From Malaciobacter mytili LMG 24559 (GTDB lineage Bacteria > Campylobacterota > Campylobacteria > Campylobacterales > Arcobacteraceae), in assembly GCF_003346775.1 (NCBI RefSeq), contig NZ_CP031219.1, positions 2,108,001 through 2,172,000 on the forward strand: a DNA stretch of 64,000 nt, given 5' to 3'. This document shows positions 8,257 through 17,452 of this stretch, piece after piece (position 1 is the stretch's first letter; every line of letters starts with the position of its first letter). The notes below the pieces were generated by a model. The model had not been told where the DNA came from, did not search any database, and worked only from the letters and a program-made list of their open reading frames with translations. The position numbers and the translations under genes were made by a program.

Positions 8257-9858
8257 CTATTTTTTTATAGCTCTTTTCTTCTCAAACATTCTATTTATTG
8301 TGTATTGTTGAGCTATTGTAAATACGTTGTTTACAAACCAATATAGAGTTAATCCTGCAGGGAACCATAAGAAGAAGAATGTAAATACAATTGGTAACAT
8401 TTGGAAAATCTTCTTTTGCATCTCATCTTGCATTGTATTTGGAGTGATTTTTTGTTGTAACCACATTGAAACACCCATTAAAATTGGTAATACAAAATAA
8501 GGATCCATTTCTGCTAAATCATGAATCCAGAAAATCCACTCAGCACCTTTTAACTCAATAGCATTTAATAAAACTCTATAAATAGCAAAGAAAACTGGAA
8601 TTTGTAATAAAATAGGTAAACATCCACCCATTGGGTTTGCACCATTTTTCTTATAAAGTTCCATCATATGCATTGAAGCTTTTTGTTTGTCATCTTTATA
8701 TTTTTCTTGTATCTCTTTAATTTTTGGTGCTAAATCTTTAAGCTTTTGCATTGATACCATACCTTTGTATGATAAAGGATATAATACTAACTTAATTAAG
8801 ATTGTAACAATAACAATTGTCCATCCCCAGTTTCCAACCATATTATGAATATATTGTAATAATACGAACATTGGTTTTGCAATAAACGTAAACCAACCAT
8901 ATTCAATAACATCTGTTAATTCAGGATTTAACGCTTTTAAAGTATTAAACTCTTTTGGTCCTAAATATCCACTAAATGTAATATTATCATTTCCATGAAT
9001 AAAAGCTTGTGGATTATTTTGTGAATCAGGCATTACTGTAACAGCAAGTGATTGTTGGAAATTATAAATAACTGTTGCATAATATCTATCAAAATTTGAT
9101 ACAAATTTAATACCAGTATAATTATTAGTTTTACTTAAATCTCCATCTTCTACTAATTCCATAGTTCCATCATTTAGTTTTACATACATACCATGATCTG
9201 CATACATATCTGCTAATACATTTGGTCTAAATCCATTTGTAATAAAGAATTTTTTATCATTTGTAGAAGATATTTTTAAATCATAATGACCATCTGGATA
9301 AAAAGTAAACTCTTTTGTTAAAACTGTATCTGTTAAGTTTTGTGTTAAAACAACTTTTTGTGTAGAAGAAGTTGCATCAACATTACTTTTATCTGCAATT
9401 AAATTTACTTTAAAAGCTTCATTATTTACATTTACATCAGCAAATCTTACTTCTAAAGGTCTTAATTGATTAGCTTCAAAAAGTTTTATTTGCTCATGAT
9501 TACCATCAATATATTGTTTATCTTGTAAAGTAACTTGTGCAATTCTTCCTAAATTATCAATCTCAATTATATTATGTTTAGTTTTAACTTGAGTAATTAT
9601 TTCATTAGAACCAATTGCTTTAGAAGATAAAGCATTAACTGATTTTGACATATTTTCTGCTGAAGCAGATACATTTGTTCCTTGTTCAACTGCTGGCGCA
9701 CTATTTTGAGTTGTTTGTGTTTGTGCTTGGGCTTGTTTTGCTTCTTGTTGAGGCTTTAATACCAAAAATTCATATGCAATAAAAAATACAAAAACTACCA
9801 ATGTCATAATTAACATTCGTTTTTGCATACCACCATTATCTTGATTAAAGTTGTTCAT
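8257..9858 (-). CDS. yidC: Membrane protein insertase YidC
   Basis: Inserts and folds inner-membrane proteins alone or with SecYEG. This is the long Gram-negative form (533 residues): N-terminal TM at about 14-30, a large periplasmic beta domain (about 75-320), then the conserved core of five TMs beginning near residue 345, containing KLVLYPLSYKG and MGGCLPILLQIP. It overlaps yidD by 14 bases and is followed by jag after 8 bases. The basic tail (EKKRAIKK) is consistent with ribosome contact. Confidence 0.97.
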   Translation of the reverse strand: MNNFNQDNGGMQKRMLIMTLVVFVFFIAYEFLVLKPQQEAKQAQAQTQTTQNSAPAVEQGTNVSASAENMSKSVNALSSKAIGSNEIITQVKTKHNIIEIDNLGRIAQVTLQDKQYIDGNHEQIKLFEANQLRPLEVRFADVNVNNEAFKVNLIADKSNVDATSSTQKVVLTQNLTDTVLTKEFTFYPDGHYDLKISSTNDKKFFITNGFRPNVLADMYADHGMYVKLNDGTMELVEDGDLSKTNNYTGIKFVSNFDRYYATVIYNFQQSLAVTVMPDSQNNPQAFIHGNDNITFSGYLGPKEFNTLKALNPELTDVIEYGWFTFIAKPMFVLLQYIHNMVGNWGWTIVIVTILIKLVLYPLSYKGMVSMQKLKDLAPKIKEIQEKYKDDKQKASMHMMELYKKNGANPMGGCLPILLQIPVFFAIYRVLLNAIELKGAEWIFWIHDLAEMDPYFVLPILMGVSMWLQQKITPNTMQDEMQKKIFQMLPIVFTFFFLWFPAGLTLYWFVNNVFTIAQQYTINRMFEKKRAIKK

Positions 9859-10183
9859 TATTGTTATTCCACTCCCTATTTTTAAGTACCAAATATCTAT
9901 TATTTTTTATAGGTATATACCAATATTTGATTTTAATTTTTTTATAGTTAATATTATTATGCTTGGCAAGCTTTATAATTGGATAATCAAATCCACCTTC
10001 AAAAAGCTGATTACATTTTAATATGCGTGTTATTGTAAAATAAATAGCCTTAAAAAAAGTATTATTTTCAAATTGCCAAACAGCATATTCAGAACATGTT
10101 GGGTAATATCTACAACTTCCATATGAAAAAATAGATAAATATTTTTGATAAAATCGAATAAGATATTTAGCTATTAGTCTCAT
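9845..10183 (-). CDS. yidD: Membrane protein insertion efficiency factor YidD
   Basis: Small, positively charged, membrane-associated protein that helps YidC-dependent insertion. The 112 residues carry the family core YGSCRYYPTCSEYA and the later ILKCNQLFEGGFDYP (family form: P(W/L)xxGGxDPVP), with the three conserved cysteines. The C-terminal 35 residues beyond the core are an unusual charged extension. The ATG overlaps the rnpA stop (ATGA) and the 3' end overlaps yidC by 14 bases, so the whole block is translationally coupled. Confidence 0.93.
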   Translation of the reverse strand: MRLIAKYLIRFYQKYLSIFSYGSCRYYPTCSEYAVWQFENNTFFKAIYFTITRILKCNQLFEGGFDYPIIKLAKHNNINYKKIKIKYWYIPIKNNRYLVLKNREWNNNNEQL

Positions 10184-10515
10184 TTTAGAAGTTCTAATCT
10201 TTTAAGAGCAAAAAGAAAATCTTTTTCTAACTCTTTAACGTCTCTTTCAAAAATATTTTGTTTGGCAACAAAAATGTAATTTCCAGAAATTACCTTGTTT
10301 TCAAAAGAAACAAACATTCCTCTAAGTCTTCGCTTAGCCCTATTTCTTTCAACCGCTTTTCCAACTTTTTTAGAAGCAACAAAGGCAACTTTTAAGTTAG
10401 TATTAGGCGAAAAAAAAGCGACAAATGAATGGGTATGCCATTTTTTGTCGCTTTTATATATTTTGTTAAAATCGCTTGAACTATTAATTCGGTGTTTTTT
10501 GCTTAAACAGCTAAT
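10180..10515 (-). CDS. rnpA: Ribonuclease P protein component, non-ATG start inside rpmH
   Basis: Protein subunit of RNase P, which matures tRNA 5' ends. Reading the minus strand between rpmH and yidD gives a 111-codon frame with family features: [13 protein letters not shown] near the N-terminus and the RNA-binding signature [17 protein letters not shown] at about residues 49-65. The frame has no ATG, GTG or TTG before the conserved core; the first in-frame ATG is codon 67. The only codon compatible with initiation after the upstream stop is ATT at 10513-10515, nine bases after AAAGG (10525-10529) inside rpmH. Rare ATT initiation, as in infC, or frameshifted entry from rpmH are the options. 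The stop overlaps the yidD ATG. Confidence 0.9.
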   Translation of the reverse strand: MSCLSKKHRINSSSDFNKIYKSDKKWHTHSFVAFFSPNTNLKVAFVASKKVGKAVERNRAKRRLRGMFVSFENKVISGNYIFVAKQNIFERDVKELEKDFLFALKRLELLK

Positions 10516-10637
10516 CTTTTTCTACCTTTAGCTCTTCTAGCTTTGATAATTTTTCTACCGTTTTTAGTAGCCATTCTAACTCTAAAACCATGTGTTCTCT
10601 TTCTAGGAGTATTATGTGGTTGATATGTTCTTTTCAT
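10503..10637 (-). CDS. rpmH: Large ribosomal subunit protein bL34
   Basis: The 44-residue ribosomal protein reads [19 protein letters not shown] at the start and ends [11 protein letters not shown], which is typical of bL34. It is the first gene of the rpmH-rnpA-yidD-yidC-jag-mnmE operon, an order conserved across bacteria. Its 3' end holds the ribosome site and probable ATT start of rnpA, so the two overlap by 13 bases. TATAAT at 10674-10679 provides the promoter. Confidence 0.97.
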   Translation of the reverse strand: MKRTYQPHNTPRKRTHGFRVRMATKNGRKIIKARRAKGRKRLAV

Positions 10638-10673
10638 CTTTAGTTTTCCTCTTATTGACTAATTAAGTTGCGG

Positions 10674-10679
10674 ATTATA
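10674..10679 (-). promoter_or_regulatory. -10 element of the rpmH operon
   Basis: TATAAT on the minus strand, 37 bases before the rpmH ATG, with T-rich sequence upstream. The inverted repeat TTAAACTA/TAGTTTAA (10692-10711) lies just upstream, where it can also end the preceding kinase transcript. Confidence 0.7.
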
Positions 10680-10691
10680 GTTAAATACAGC

Positions 10692-10711
10692 TTAAACTAT
10701 CTTTAGTTTAA
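10692..10711 (-). terminator. Hairpin after the first sensor kinase gene
   Basis: TTAAACTA (10692-10699) and TAGTTTAA (10704-10711) form a perfect 8-bp stem with a four-base loop just past the kinase stop. There is no T-run, so it could instead be an operator near the rpmH promoter. Confidence 0.45.
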
Positions 10712-10725
10712 ACAAATCTTAATAA

Positions 10726-12624
10726 TTAGATTTCTTTTGGAAGTCTAATTATAAAACTTGCTCCTTTATACATCTTTTCATTATATTTATATTTTACATT
10801 TTGAACTTTTATTTCACCTTTTAAATGCTTAGTTACTATTTCTTTACTCATATAAAGCCCTATTCCTGTACCATTTGTATCTTTTTTAGTTGTAAAGTAT
10901 GGATCAAATATTTTATCAATAATCTTTTTATCAATTCCCTTTGCATTATCTTTTATCTCTATTAAAACACTATTATTTTCATCTTTTATATTAATAAAAA
11001 TAAATCTTTCATTTTCTATTTTAATTAATTCATCTCTTGCATTATTTAAAATATTAATTAAAACCTGAACTAATTCATTTTCAAGTGATTTTATTTTTAT
11101 ATCTTCTATATTTTTTATTATTTCAATATCTTTATTTTTATATTGAGCATAAACTAAACTTAAAGTTTTAGTTATTGAATCATTTAAACTAATTTTGCTA
11201 GTCTGTTTATTTTTATTAAAAAAGTTTCTAAAGTCATCTATTGTTTTAGAAAGATATTGTACATTTTCATTTATAGAGTCAAGTGTTCTATTTTCAAATT
11301 CATCTTCTAAAACTCCAAGTTCTTTTTGTAATTTTATAGCACTTGAAGCAGAACTTATGGCATTTAAAGGTTGTCTCCATTGATGAGCAATATTACCTAT
11401 CATTTCTCCCATACTTGCCATTTTTGATTGGTATGCAATTAAATTATCTTTTTTTATATTCTCTTTTAATTGGCTATTAATAGCTTTTTTATATCGTAAA
11501 AAAATTTTTTCAACTAGTTTTGAAATATATAAAGAAATAAGTAATGAGACAATAGTTGAAATAATAGCTATTTTATAAAAAGCAGAAATCTCTTTTTTAT
11601 ATTCATCTTCTAAAGAATGCTCTTTTTTTTCCAATTCATTATAAAAATCATCTAAATAAAAGCCTGTTCCTATAATCCACCCCCAATCTTTAAAAGCTTT
11701 TACATAAGTTGTTTTTCTTATAGTTTTACTTTTATGGGGTTTATTCTTATGCAAATAAGTTATATAACCACCTTCTTTTGCATTTTCATTTAATTGCTCA
11801 ATAAAAATATCTTTATTTTCATATGCTACATAATCTTTTATATTTTTACCAATTAATTTTTTATTATAATAACTTAAATATTCACCTTTATAATTAGTAA
11901 CAAAAATATATCCAGATTCATTAAGTTTTATATTAGCAATATAATTTATTACCTCATTTTTTATATTATTTTCAAAATCAAGTATAAACTTTCCTGTTCC
12001 AATATAAATTCCAAGATTAGGCATTTTTTTAAAAAAGCCTAGTTTTTTATACTCTTTATCATCTTTTTTAGGCCAATACCAATAATAATACAATTCATCA
12101 TTAGTTGCAAATAATGCTTTTAATTCTTGTGAAATTAAAGCACCTTTTTTATCCACATAATTCCATAAGTTTTTACCTTCAATATTATTTACTGGATGTA
12201 AAATATTTTTGCCTTCTAAATCATAAATAAAAAAATAGCTATCTTCATCTTGGTCATATCTAAAATCCCTAAGAACTTCTTTGATTTTAAAAAGTATCTC
12301 TTCTTTTGATTTTTTTTCATTTAGTTTATATATTTTATTAGCAATTATAGTAGCATTTTCAACTGCATTTTTTATTTTGTTTTTAAGTTCTATTTCTGTT
12401 GAAAGTTGTTTATATCTAATATAATAAATAATTTCATCCACATTACTTTTTATAAAGTTTTTATTAATTGATATAAAATTCTCTTCTATTTGTAGTTTAT
12501 TTGACTGGAAAGTAGTTTTTTTATTATTAAAAAAATATAAGTTAATAGCAATACAAAGAGTAAATATAAAAATTACTGGGGTATATTTAATTATAAAAAG
12601 AATTTTTTTTTCTTCTTCTTTCAT
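10726..12624 (-). CDS. Membrane sensor histidine kinase with tandem Cache domains
   Basis: Predicted sensor of an extracellular small ligand. TM1 is at about residues 13-30 and TM2 at about 349-370; between them are two Cache-type modules, each with an aromatic motif (YYYWYWPKKDD...GIYIGTGKF and GWIIGTGFYLDD). The cytoplasmic part has the phospho-acceptor helix NIAHQWRQPLNAISS and an ATPase domain with NILNNARDEL, DNAKGI and GTGIGLYMSK. No HAMP or PAS domain is obvious. No response regulator is adjacent, so it is an orphan kinase. The transmitter closely resembles the kinase at 15.3-17.5 kb. It has its own extended -10 promoter and a ribosome site inside a hairpin with clpB-side sequence. Confidence 0.92.
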   Translation of the reverse strand: MKEEEKKILFIIKYTPVIFIFTLCIAINLYFFNNKKTTFQSNKLQIEENFISINKNFIKSNVDEIIYYIRYKQLSTEIELKNKIKNAVENATIIANKIYKLNEKKSKEEILFKIKEVLRDFRYDQDEDSYFFIYDLEGKNILHPVNNIEGKNLWNYVDKKGALISQELKALFATNDELYYYWYWPKKDDKEYKKLGFFKKMPNLGIYIGTGKFILDFENNIKNEVINYIANIKLNESGYIFVTNYKGEYLSYYNKKLIGKNIKDYVAYENKDIFIEQLNENAKEGGYITYLHKNKPHKSKTIRKTTYVKAFKDWGWIIGTGFYLDDFYNELEKKEHSLEDEYKKEISAFYKIAIISTIVSLLISLYISKLVEKIFLRYKKAINSQLKENIKKDNLIAYQSKMASMGEMIGNIAHQWRQPLNAISSASSAIKLQKELGVLEDEFENRTLDSINENVQYLSKTIDDFRNFFNKNKQTSKISLNDSITKTLSLVYAQYKNKDIEIIKNIEDIKIKSLENELVQVLINILNNARDELIKIENERFIFINIKDENNSVLIEIKDNAKGIDKKIIDKIFDPYFTTKKDTNGTGIGLYMSKEIVTKHLKGEIKVQNVKYKYNEKMYKGASFIIRLPKEI

Positions 12625-12627
12625 AAA

Positions 12628-12681
12628 TTCTCCTTTGAGAAAGAAATTATAACATAACTTATAATTTTTTCTAAAGGAGAA
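12628..12681 (-). promoter_or_regulatory. Long hairpin containing the kinase ribosome site
   Basis: AAAGGAGAA, the ribosome site of the downstream kinase (12628-12636 on the minus strand), is exactly complementary to TTCTCCTTT (12673-12681) nearer clpB. Inside, a 5-bp and a 9-bp stem (12638-12642 with 12668-12672; 12644-12652 with 12659-12667) continue the helix with two single-base bulges and a 6-base loop. In a transcript that reads through from clpB the ribosome site would be buried. Confidence 0.6.
12646..12654 (-). promoter_or_regulatory. Extended -10 promoter for the sensor kinase gene
   Basis: Minus-strand TGTTATAAT is an exact extended -10 (TGn-TATAAT). It predicts a start near 12639, which would leave a 15-base leader containing the ribosome site but not the complementary arm of the hairpin. 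Confidence 0.65.
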
Positions 12682-12689
12682 ACTTAAAT

Positions 12690-15266
12690 TTACTTTATAT
12701 TAATAACTATTCTATCATCTACACAATCAAAATTAATACTATTACCTTCTTTTAGTTTATCTTCTAAAATTAAATCAGCTAATTTATCTTCTACAATTTC
12801 ATAAAGTGCTCTTTTTAAAGGTCTTGCACCATATACAGGATCAAAACCAGCTTTAGCGATAAACTCTTTTGCACTTTGTGATAAAGTAATAGTTATATCT
12901 CTTTCTTCTACTTTTCTTTTAATTTTTTCAAATAATATTTCTACAATATTTGAAATTGCTTCTAAATTTAGTTGTTCAAAAATTATAATATCATCTAATC
13001 TATTTAAAAATTCTGGTTTAAAATATGCTTTTAAAATACCTAGAACCTCTTTTCTTCTATTTTCTTTATCCAAAATTTCTATAATTTGAGAACTTCCTAT
13101 ATTTGAAGTTAAAATAATAATTGTATTTTTAAAATCTACTGTTACACCTTTATTATCTGTAAGCCTTCCATCATCTAATACTTGTAAAAGTATATTAAAT
13201 ACATCAGGATGGGCTTTTTCAATCTCATCAAATAAAATTACACTATAGGGTCTTCTTCTTACAGCTTCAGTTAATTGTCCACCCTCATCATATCCAACAT
13301 AACCTGGTGCTGCACCAATTAGTCTTGAAACTGCATGTTTTTCCATATATTCACTCATATCAAATCTTATAAGTGATCTTTCATCATCAAATAAAAATTT
13401 AGCTAAAGTTTTTGCACTTTGTGTTTTTCCAACACCTGTTGGTCCTAAAAACATAAAAGAACCAATTGGTCTATTTGCCTCACTAAGCCCTGCTTTATTT
13501 CTTTTTATTGCTCTACTTATTGCTTTTATAGCATCATCTTGTCCAACAACATCTTCTTTTAAAACAGCTTCAACTTTTAAAACTCTTTGCTTTTCACTAT
13601 CCATCATTTTATTTACAGGAATTCCTGTCCATCTACTTACAATTGAAGCAATTGATTCTTCATCAACGCAATTTCTAAGTAAAGTTCCTGCTTCTTGCAT
13701 CTGTTTCCATTTTTCTTCATTTTCTTTTATTTGTTTTTCTAAAGTTGGTATTTCACCATATTCAATAGAAGCAGCTTCTTCAAATCTAGATTCTCTTTTC
13801 GCAATATTTGCTTTAGTTTTTAGTTCATCTATTTTAGTTTTTAGTGTTGAAGTAGCATTAAAAGTCTCCTTCTCATTTTCAAATCTAGTTTCTAATGTAA
13901 TTTTTTCTTCATTTTTATTTGCTAATTCTTTTTCAATCTCAGCAATTCTTTGCTCATTTTTCTTACTTTTTTCCATCTTTAATGCTTCTTTTTCCACATT
14001 TAAAGATTGTATTTCTCTTTTTATTGATGATAAAGCATAAGGTTCACTTTCAATTTGCATTTTAAGTTCAGCTGCTGCTTCATCAATTAGATCAATAGCC
14101 TTATCTGGTAAAAATCTATCTGTTATATATCTATCTGATAATTTTGCAGCAGCAACTAATGCACTATCATTTATAGTTACATTATGATGCGTTTCAAGTC
14201 TTTCTTTTATACCTCTTAAAATTTGTAAAGCTTCATTTACACTTGGTTCATCAACTTTAACAGGTTGGAATCTTCTTTGCATTGCAGCATCTTTTTCAAA
14301 ATATTTTCTATACTCTTTTAATGTTGTTGCTCCAATTGTATGCAATTCACCCCTAGCTAAGCTTGGTTTTAGAATATTTGCTGCATCCATACTACCTTCG
14401 CTAGCACCTGCACCAATAATTGTATGAATTTCATCTATAAAAAGAATTATATTTCCAGCTTTTTTTACCTCATCAATAACTGATTTTAATCTATCTTCAA
14501 ATTCACCTCTATATTTTGCTCCTGCAATTAAAGCACTCATATCTAAAGTAACAACTCTTTTATTTAATAAACTTGTAGGTACATCTTTATTTACGATTTT
14601 TTGTGCAAGTCCTTCTGCAATAGCTGTTTTACCAGTTCCTGGCTCTCCCAATAAAATTGGATTATTTTTTGTTTTTCTAATTAGAATTTGCATCATTCTT
14701 GTAATTTGTTCATCTCTTCCAATTACAGGATCTAATTGTCCATCTATTGCTTTTTTATTTAAATCAATACCATATTTTTCTAAACTTTCTAAATTTTCAT
14801 CAGAAGTTGCACTATCAATAGTTGCACCAGCTCTTATCGCTTCTAGCTCTTTTTTAGCGTCTAATAAATTTACATATTTTCCTAAAATATCTTTTAGCTC
14901 TTTAGTATCAAAATTTGCTATTAGCCAAGTATCAACTGCAATAAATTTATCTGCATTTTTAGTCATAAGTCCTTGGGCTTTTTCTAAAGATTGCATAAAG
15001 TTTCTTGATAATCTAATATTTTCTTTAGAGATATTTGAAACACTTGTTAATTTAGAAGCATAAGATTTTACTTCTAATTCAATAGCTGTTTTATCAATAT
15101 TCATTTTATTTAATAGTTGATTTAATACTGAGTTTGTATTTGTAATTAAAGCCCATAGAAAATGAACTATTTCAACCTCTTGGTTTTTATTATGTAAGCT
15201 AAGAGAGACTGCTGAATCAATAGTCTCTGCTACTTGATTTGTTAATTGTTCAAATATTTTTTTCAT
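12690..15266 (-). CDS. clpB: ClpB protein disaggregase
   Basis: Hexameric AAA+ chaperone that, with DnaK, rescues aggregated proteins. The N-domain is at about 1-140, nucleotide domain 1 has [15 protein letters not shown] near residue 205, a long coiled-coil middle domain spans about 395-515, and nucleotide domain 2 has [15 protein letters not shown] near 595. The ATG at 15266 (MKKIFEQL) is the likely start, eight bases after GGAG. A GTG three codons upstream lies on the ribosome site and is unlikely. The product is then 858 residues, normal for ClpB. The promoter carries CIRCE-like and HAIR-like operators, which implies heat-shock control. Confidence 0.97.
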   Translation of the reverse strand: MKKIFEQLTNQVAETIDSAVSLSLHNKNQEVEIVHFLWALITNTNSVLNQLLNKMNIDKTAIELEVKSYASKLTSVSNISKENIRLSRNFMQSLEKAQGLMTKNADKFIAVDTWLIANFDTKELKDILGKYVNLLDAKKELEAIRAGATIDSATSDENLESLEKYGIDLNKKAIDGQLDPVIGRDEQITRMMQILIRKTKNNPILLGEPGTGKTAIAEGLAQKIVNKDVPTSLLNKRVVTLDMSALIAGAKYRGEFEDRLKSVIDEVKKAGNIILFIDEIHTIIGAGASEGSMDAANILKPSLARGELHTIGATTLKEYRKYFEKDAAMQRRFQPVKVDEPSVNEALQILRGIKERLETHHNVTINDSALVAAAKLSDRYITDRFLPDKAIDLIDEAAAELKMQIESEPYALSSIKREIQSLNVEKEALKMEKSKKNEQRIAEIEKELANKNEEKITLETRFENEKETFNATSTLKTKIDELKTKANIAKRESRFEEAASIEYGEIPTLEKQIKENEEKWKQMQEAGTLLRNCVDEESIASIVSRWTGIPVNKMMDSEKQRVLKVEAVLKEDVVGQDDAIKAISRAIKRNKAGLSEANRPIGSFMFLGPTGVGKTQSAKTLAKFLFDDERSLIRFDMSEYMEKHAVSRLIGAAPGYVGYDEGGQLTEAVRRRPYSVILFDEIEKAHPDVFNILLQVLDDGRLTDNKGVTVDFKNTIIILTSNIGSSQIIEILDKENRRKEVLGILKAYFKPEFLNRLDDIIIFEQLNLEAISNIVEILFEKIKRKVEERDITITLSQSAKEFIAKAGFDPVYGARPLKRALYEIVEDKLADLILEDKLKEGNSINFDCVDDRIVINIK

Positions 15267-15268
15267 TT

Positions 15269-15295
15269 TTAGCACTCCTTTTTTATAACTGCTAA
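15269..15295. promoter_or_regulatory. CIRCE-type operator (HrcA site) in the clpB leader
   Basis: TTAGCACTC at 15269-15277 is a perfect CIRCE half-site. After exactly nine bases comes AACTGCTAA at 15287-15295, which matches seven of nine positions of GAGTGCTAA. The element overlaps the predicted transcription start and the GGAG ribosome site of clpB, the usual place for HrcA repression. Confidence 0.7.
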
Positions 15296-15298
15296 TGA

Positions 15299-15329
15299 AT
15301 TATAGCAAGTTGAGTGTATTAATGTCAAG
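15299..15329 (-). promoter_or_regulatory. clpB promoter with overlapping HAIR-like (HspR) site
   Basis: On the minus strand TTGACA (15323-15328), an 18-base spacer and TATAAT (15299-15304) form a near-consensus promoter. Overlapping the -35, CTTGACA-N7-ACTCAAC (15309-15329) matches the HspR consensus CTTGAGT-N7-ACTCAAG at 11 of 14 positions. Repressor binding here would block polymerase. Confidence 0.6.
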
Positions 15330-15340
15330 TAATATTTAAA

Positions 15341-17452
15341 TTATAAAGATGAAAAGTAGATTTTAAATTCACATCCATTATAAGTGTTTTCTTTATATTC
15401 AAAAGTTACATTTTCAACTTCTATAATCCCTTTCATATGATCAACAATAATTTGATGTGTCATATACAATCCTATTCCTGTGCCTTGAGATTGATGTTTT
15501 GTAGTAAAATATGGATCAAAAATTTTAGGTAAAATATCTTTTGGTATTCCTCCTGCATTATCCTTTATAGAAATAACTACATCATCTTTCTTTAAATAAG
15601 TTTTTATAAAAATAAATCTATTTTCTTCTTCATTTGTCTTTAAAGCATCTTTTGCATTATTTATAATATTTATAAAAGCTTGAGTTAATTCATTTGCATA
15701 ACCTTTTATAAATAAATCATCTTCATACTCAGTTTGTACACAAATATAATGATTTTTAAAACTTGAATCCAATAATTTAATAGCTTTATCAACTACATCT
15801 TGAATTTTTATATCTTCAATTTCCTTATCAACTTTAAAAAAGTTTCTAAAATCATCAATTGTTTTTGATAAATATTTTGTATTTTTAATAATCATATCCA
15901 AGGCAACATCTAAAGTTTCATCATCCAATAATCCAAATTCTTTTTCTATTTTTACACCACTTGCTGCTGTACTAATAGAACTTAATGGCTGTCTCCATTG
16001 ATGGGCAATATTTCCTATCATTTCTCCCATTGAAATCATTTTTGATTGTTGAGAAAGTAGCTTATCTTTATTTTTTAATTCAGTAATATCTATAAAACTA
16101 CTTATTTTTACTTTAACACCATTTAACTCAATAAATTTACCTTGAACTAAAGTAGTAAGTTTTTCGCCATTTAGTTTTAATATTTCCAATTCATAAGGTT
16201 CAGTATTAATTAATATATTTGTTTTTGCAAGATTCATAAAATTAGGAGAAATTATTTCAAAAATATCTTTTCCAATTAACTGCTCTTTATTTGTAGCACC
16301 TAAAAGTTTTAAAGTTACTTCATTTACATCTATACATACTTTTGTATCATGAATAATAATTGCTTCCATTGTAGAATTTAATAAAAACTCAAAGCTATCT
16401 CTTGATTTTTTTAGATTATCTTCTCTATTAATAATCTCTTTTTTCATTTTCTCAAAACTTTTAATTAATGAAGAAAACTCTTTATATTCTGATTTTTTTA
16501 TATTTTGATTATATTCACCATTTGAGATATTTTTAGTTGTTTCTTGTAAATAATCAATTTCATAAAAAACTTTATTAAAAATCTTAAAGATAAAATATAA
16601 AGCAAAAAGTATAAATAAAATTACTAAGAAAAAGATTGAAATTAATATTTTTTCTAAGGTATTTATAAATATCTCATAGCTTTCCCTAATAATTAAAATC
16701 CAACCTGTTTTTTCAACAATAGTATACATTCCAATATTTTTTTGTTTTTTTACTGCACCATCAAATTGTGTTAAAGTGTATTGGGGTTTATTTTCAATTA
16801 GTTGTTTAAATACGCTACTGTTTTTAACATTAAATCTTTGAGTAACAACAGAAGGCTTATCAGAATTTATAATAAAAACTCCATTTTTATCCAACATTCT
16901 TATCATATGGCTATCATCACTATTTTTAAACTTTGTAATAAACTCCGATAATTTTTCAAGTTCTAACATAATAACAATAATATTATTTTCATTTGTTTTA
17001 TATGAATAAGAAACAACTGGCAAATTATTTATAGAAGAAAGATAGATATTTGACCAATAATCTTTATCTTTTACATTTTTAAAAAACTCTTTATTTGAAT
17101 AATCAAATCCTTTATAAATATTATCATTGTTTTTACTATAAAAATTTTTTAAATATCCTTTATAGTCTAAAATTAAAATTGAAGAAATCTCAATATTTGT
17201 TTCAACTAAAGTTTTTAATAGTTCATCTTCATTGCTTTGATTATTTGAAATATATAATGCTGTATTTTCAATATTTTTTATTTGATTTTTTATTTCAAAA
17301 GAGACTTGCATTAAAACTTGTTTTAAAGAGTGTTCTACACTATTTATTTTCATATCATAAAAATTTAACATTGATAAAATGCCAATTAATAAAGAAACGA
17401 TAATTATAGAAAAAATTAGAAAGGAAGAGATTGTACTTTTTATACTTTTCAT
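15341..17452 (-). CDS. Cache-PAS sensor histidine kinase coupled to a binding protein
   Basis: A 703-residue membrane kinase. TM1 is at about residues 8-30, an extracytoplasmic Cache-type domain spans about 35-260, TM2 lies at about 268-292, and a HAMP-like linker follows with a PAS domain at about 350-455. The transmitter has NIAHQWRQPLSSIST and ATPase motifs NIINNAKDAL, DNAGGI and GTGIGLYMTH. Its start overlaps by one base the stop of the periplasmic binding protein gene, a strong sign that the two sense together. No response regulator is adjacent. The transmitter is closely similar to the kinase downstream of clpB. Confidence 0.92.
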   Translation of the reverse strand: MKSIKSTISSFLIFSIIIVSLLIGILSMLNFYDMKINSVEHSLKQVLMQVSFEIKNQIKNIENTALYISNNQSNEDELLKTLVETNIEISSILILDYKGYLKNFYSKNNDNIYKGFDYSNKEFFKNVKDKDYWSNIYLSSINNLPVVSYSYKTNENNIIVIMLELEKLSEFITKFKNSDDSHMIRMLDKNGVFIINSDKPSVVTQRFNVKNSSVFKQLIENKPQYTLTQFDGAVKKQKNIGMYTIVEKTGWILIIRESYEIFINTLEKILISIFFLVILFILFALYFIFKIFNKVFYEIDYLQETTKNISNGEYNQNIKKSEYKEFSSLIKSFEKMKKEIINREDNLKKSRDSFEFLLNSTMEAIIIHDTKVCIDVNEVTLKLLGATNKEQLIGKDIFEIISPNFMNLAKTNILINTEPYELEILKLNGEKLTTLVQGKFIELNGVKVKISSFIDITELKNKDKLLSQQSKMISMGEMIGNIAHQWRQPLSSISTAASGVKIEKEFGLLDDETLDVALDMIIKNTKYLSKTIDDFRNFFKVDKEIEDIKIQDVVDKAIKLLDSSFKNHYICVQTEYEDDLFIKGYANELTQAFINIINNAKDALKTNEEENRFIFIKTYLKKDDVVISIKDNAGGIPKDILPKIFDPYFTTKHQSQGTGIGLYMTHQIIVDHMKGIIEVENVTFEYKENTYNGCEFKIYFSSL

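Noticed and set aside
10295-10531. Open frame of 78 codons on the + strand
   Set aside because: It lies opposite rnpA, whose minus-strand frame has clear RNase P protein motifs and fills the gap between rpmH and yidD.
15267-15275. GTG at 15273-15275 as clpB start
   Set aside because: It overlaps the GGAG ribosome site; the ATG at 15264-15266 has proper spacing and matches the usual ClpB N-terminus.
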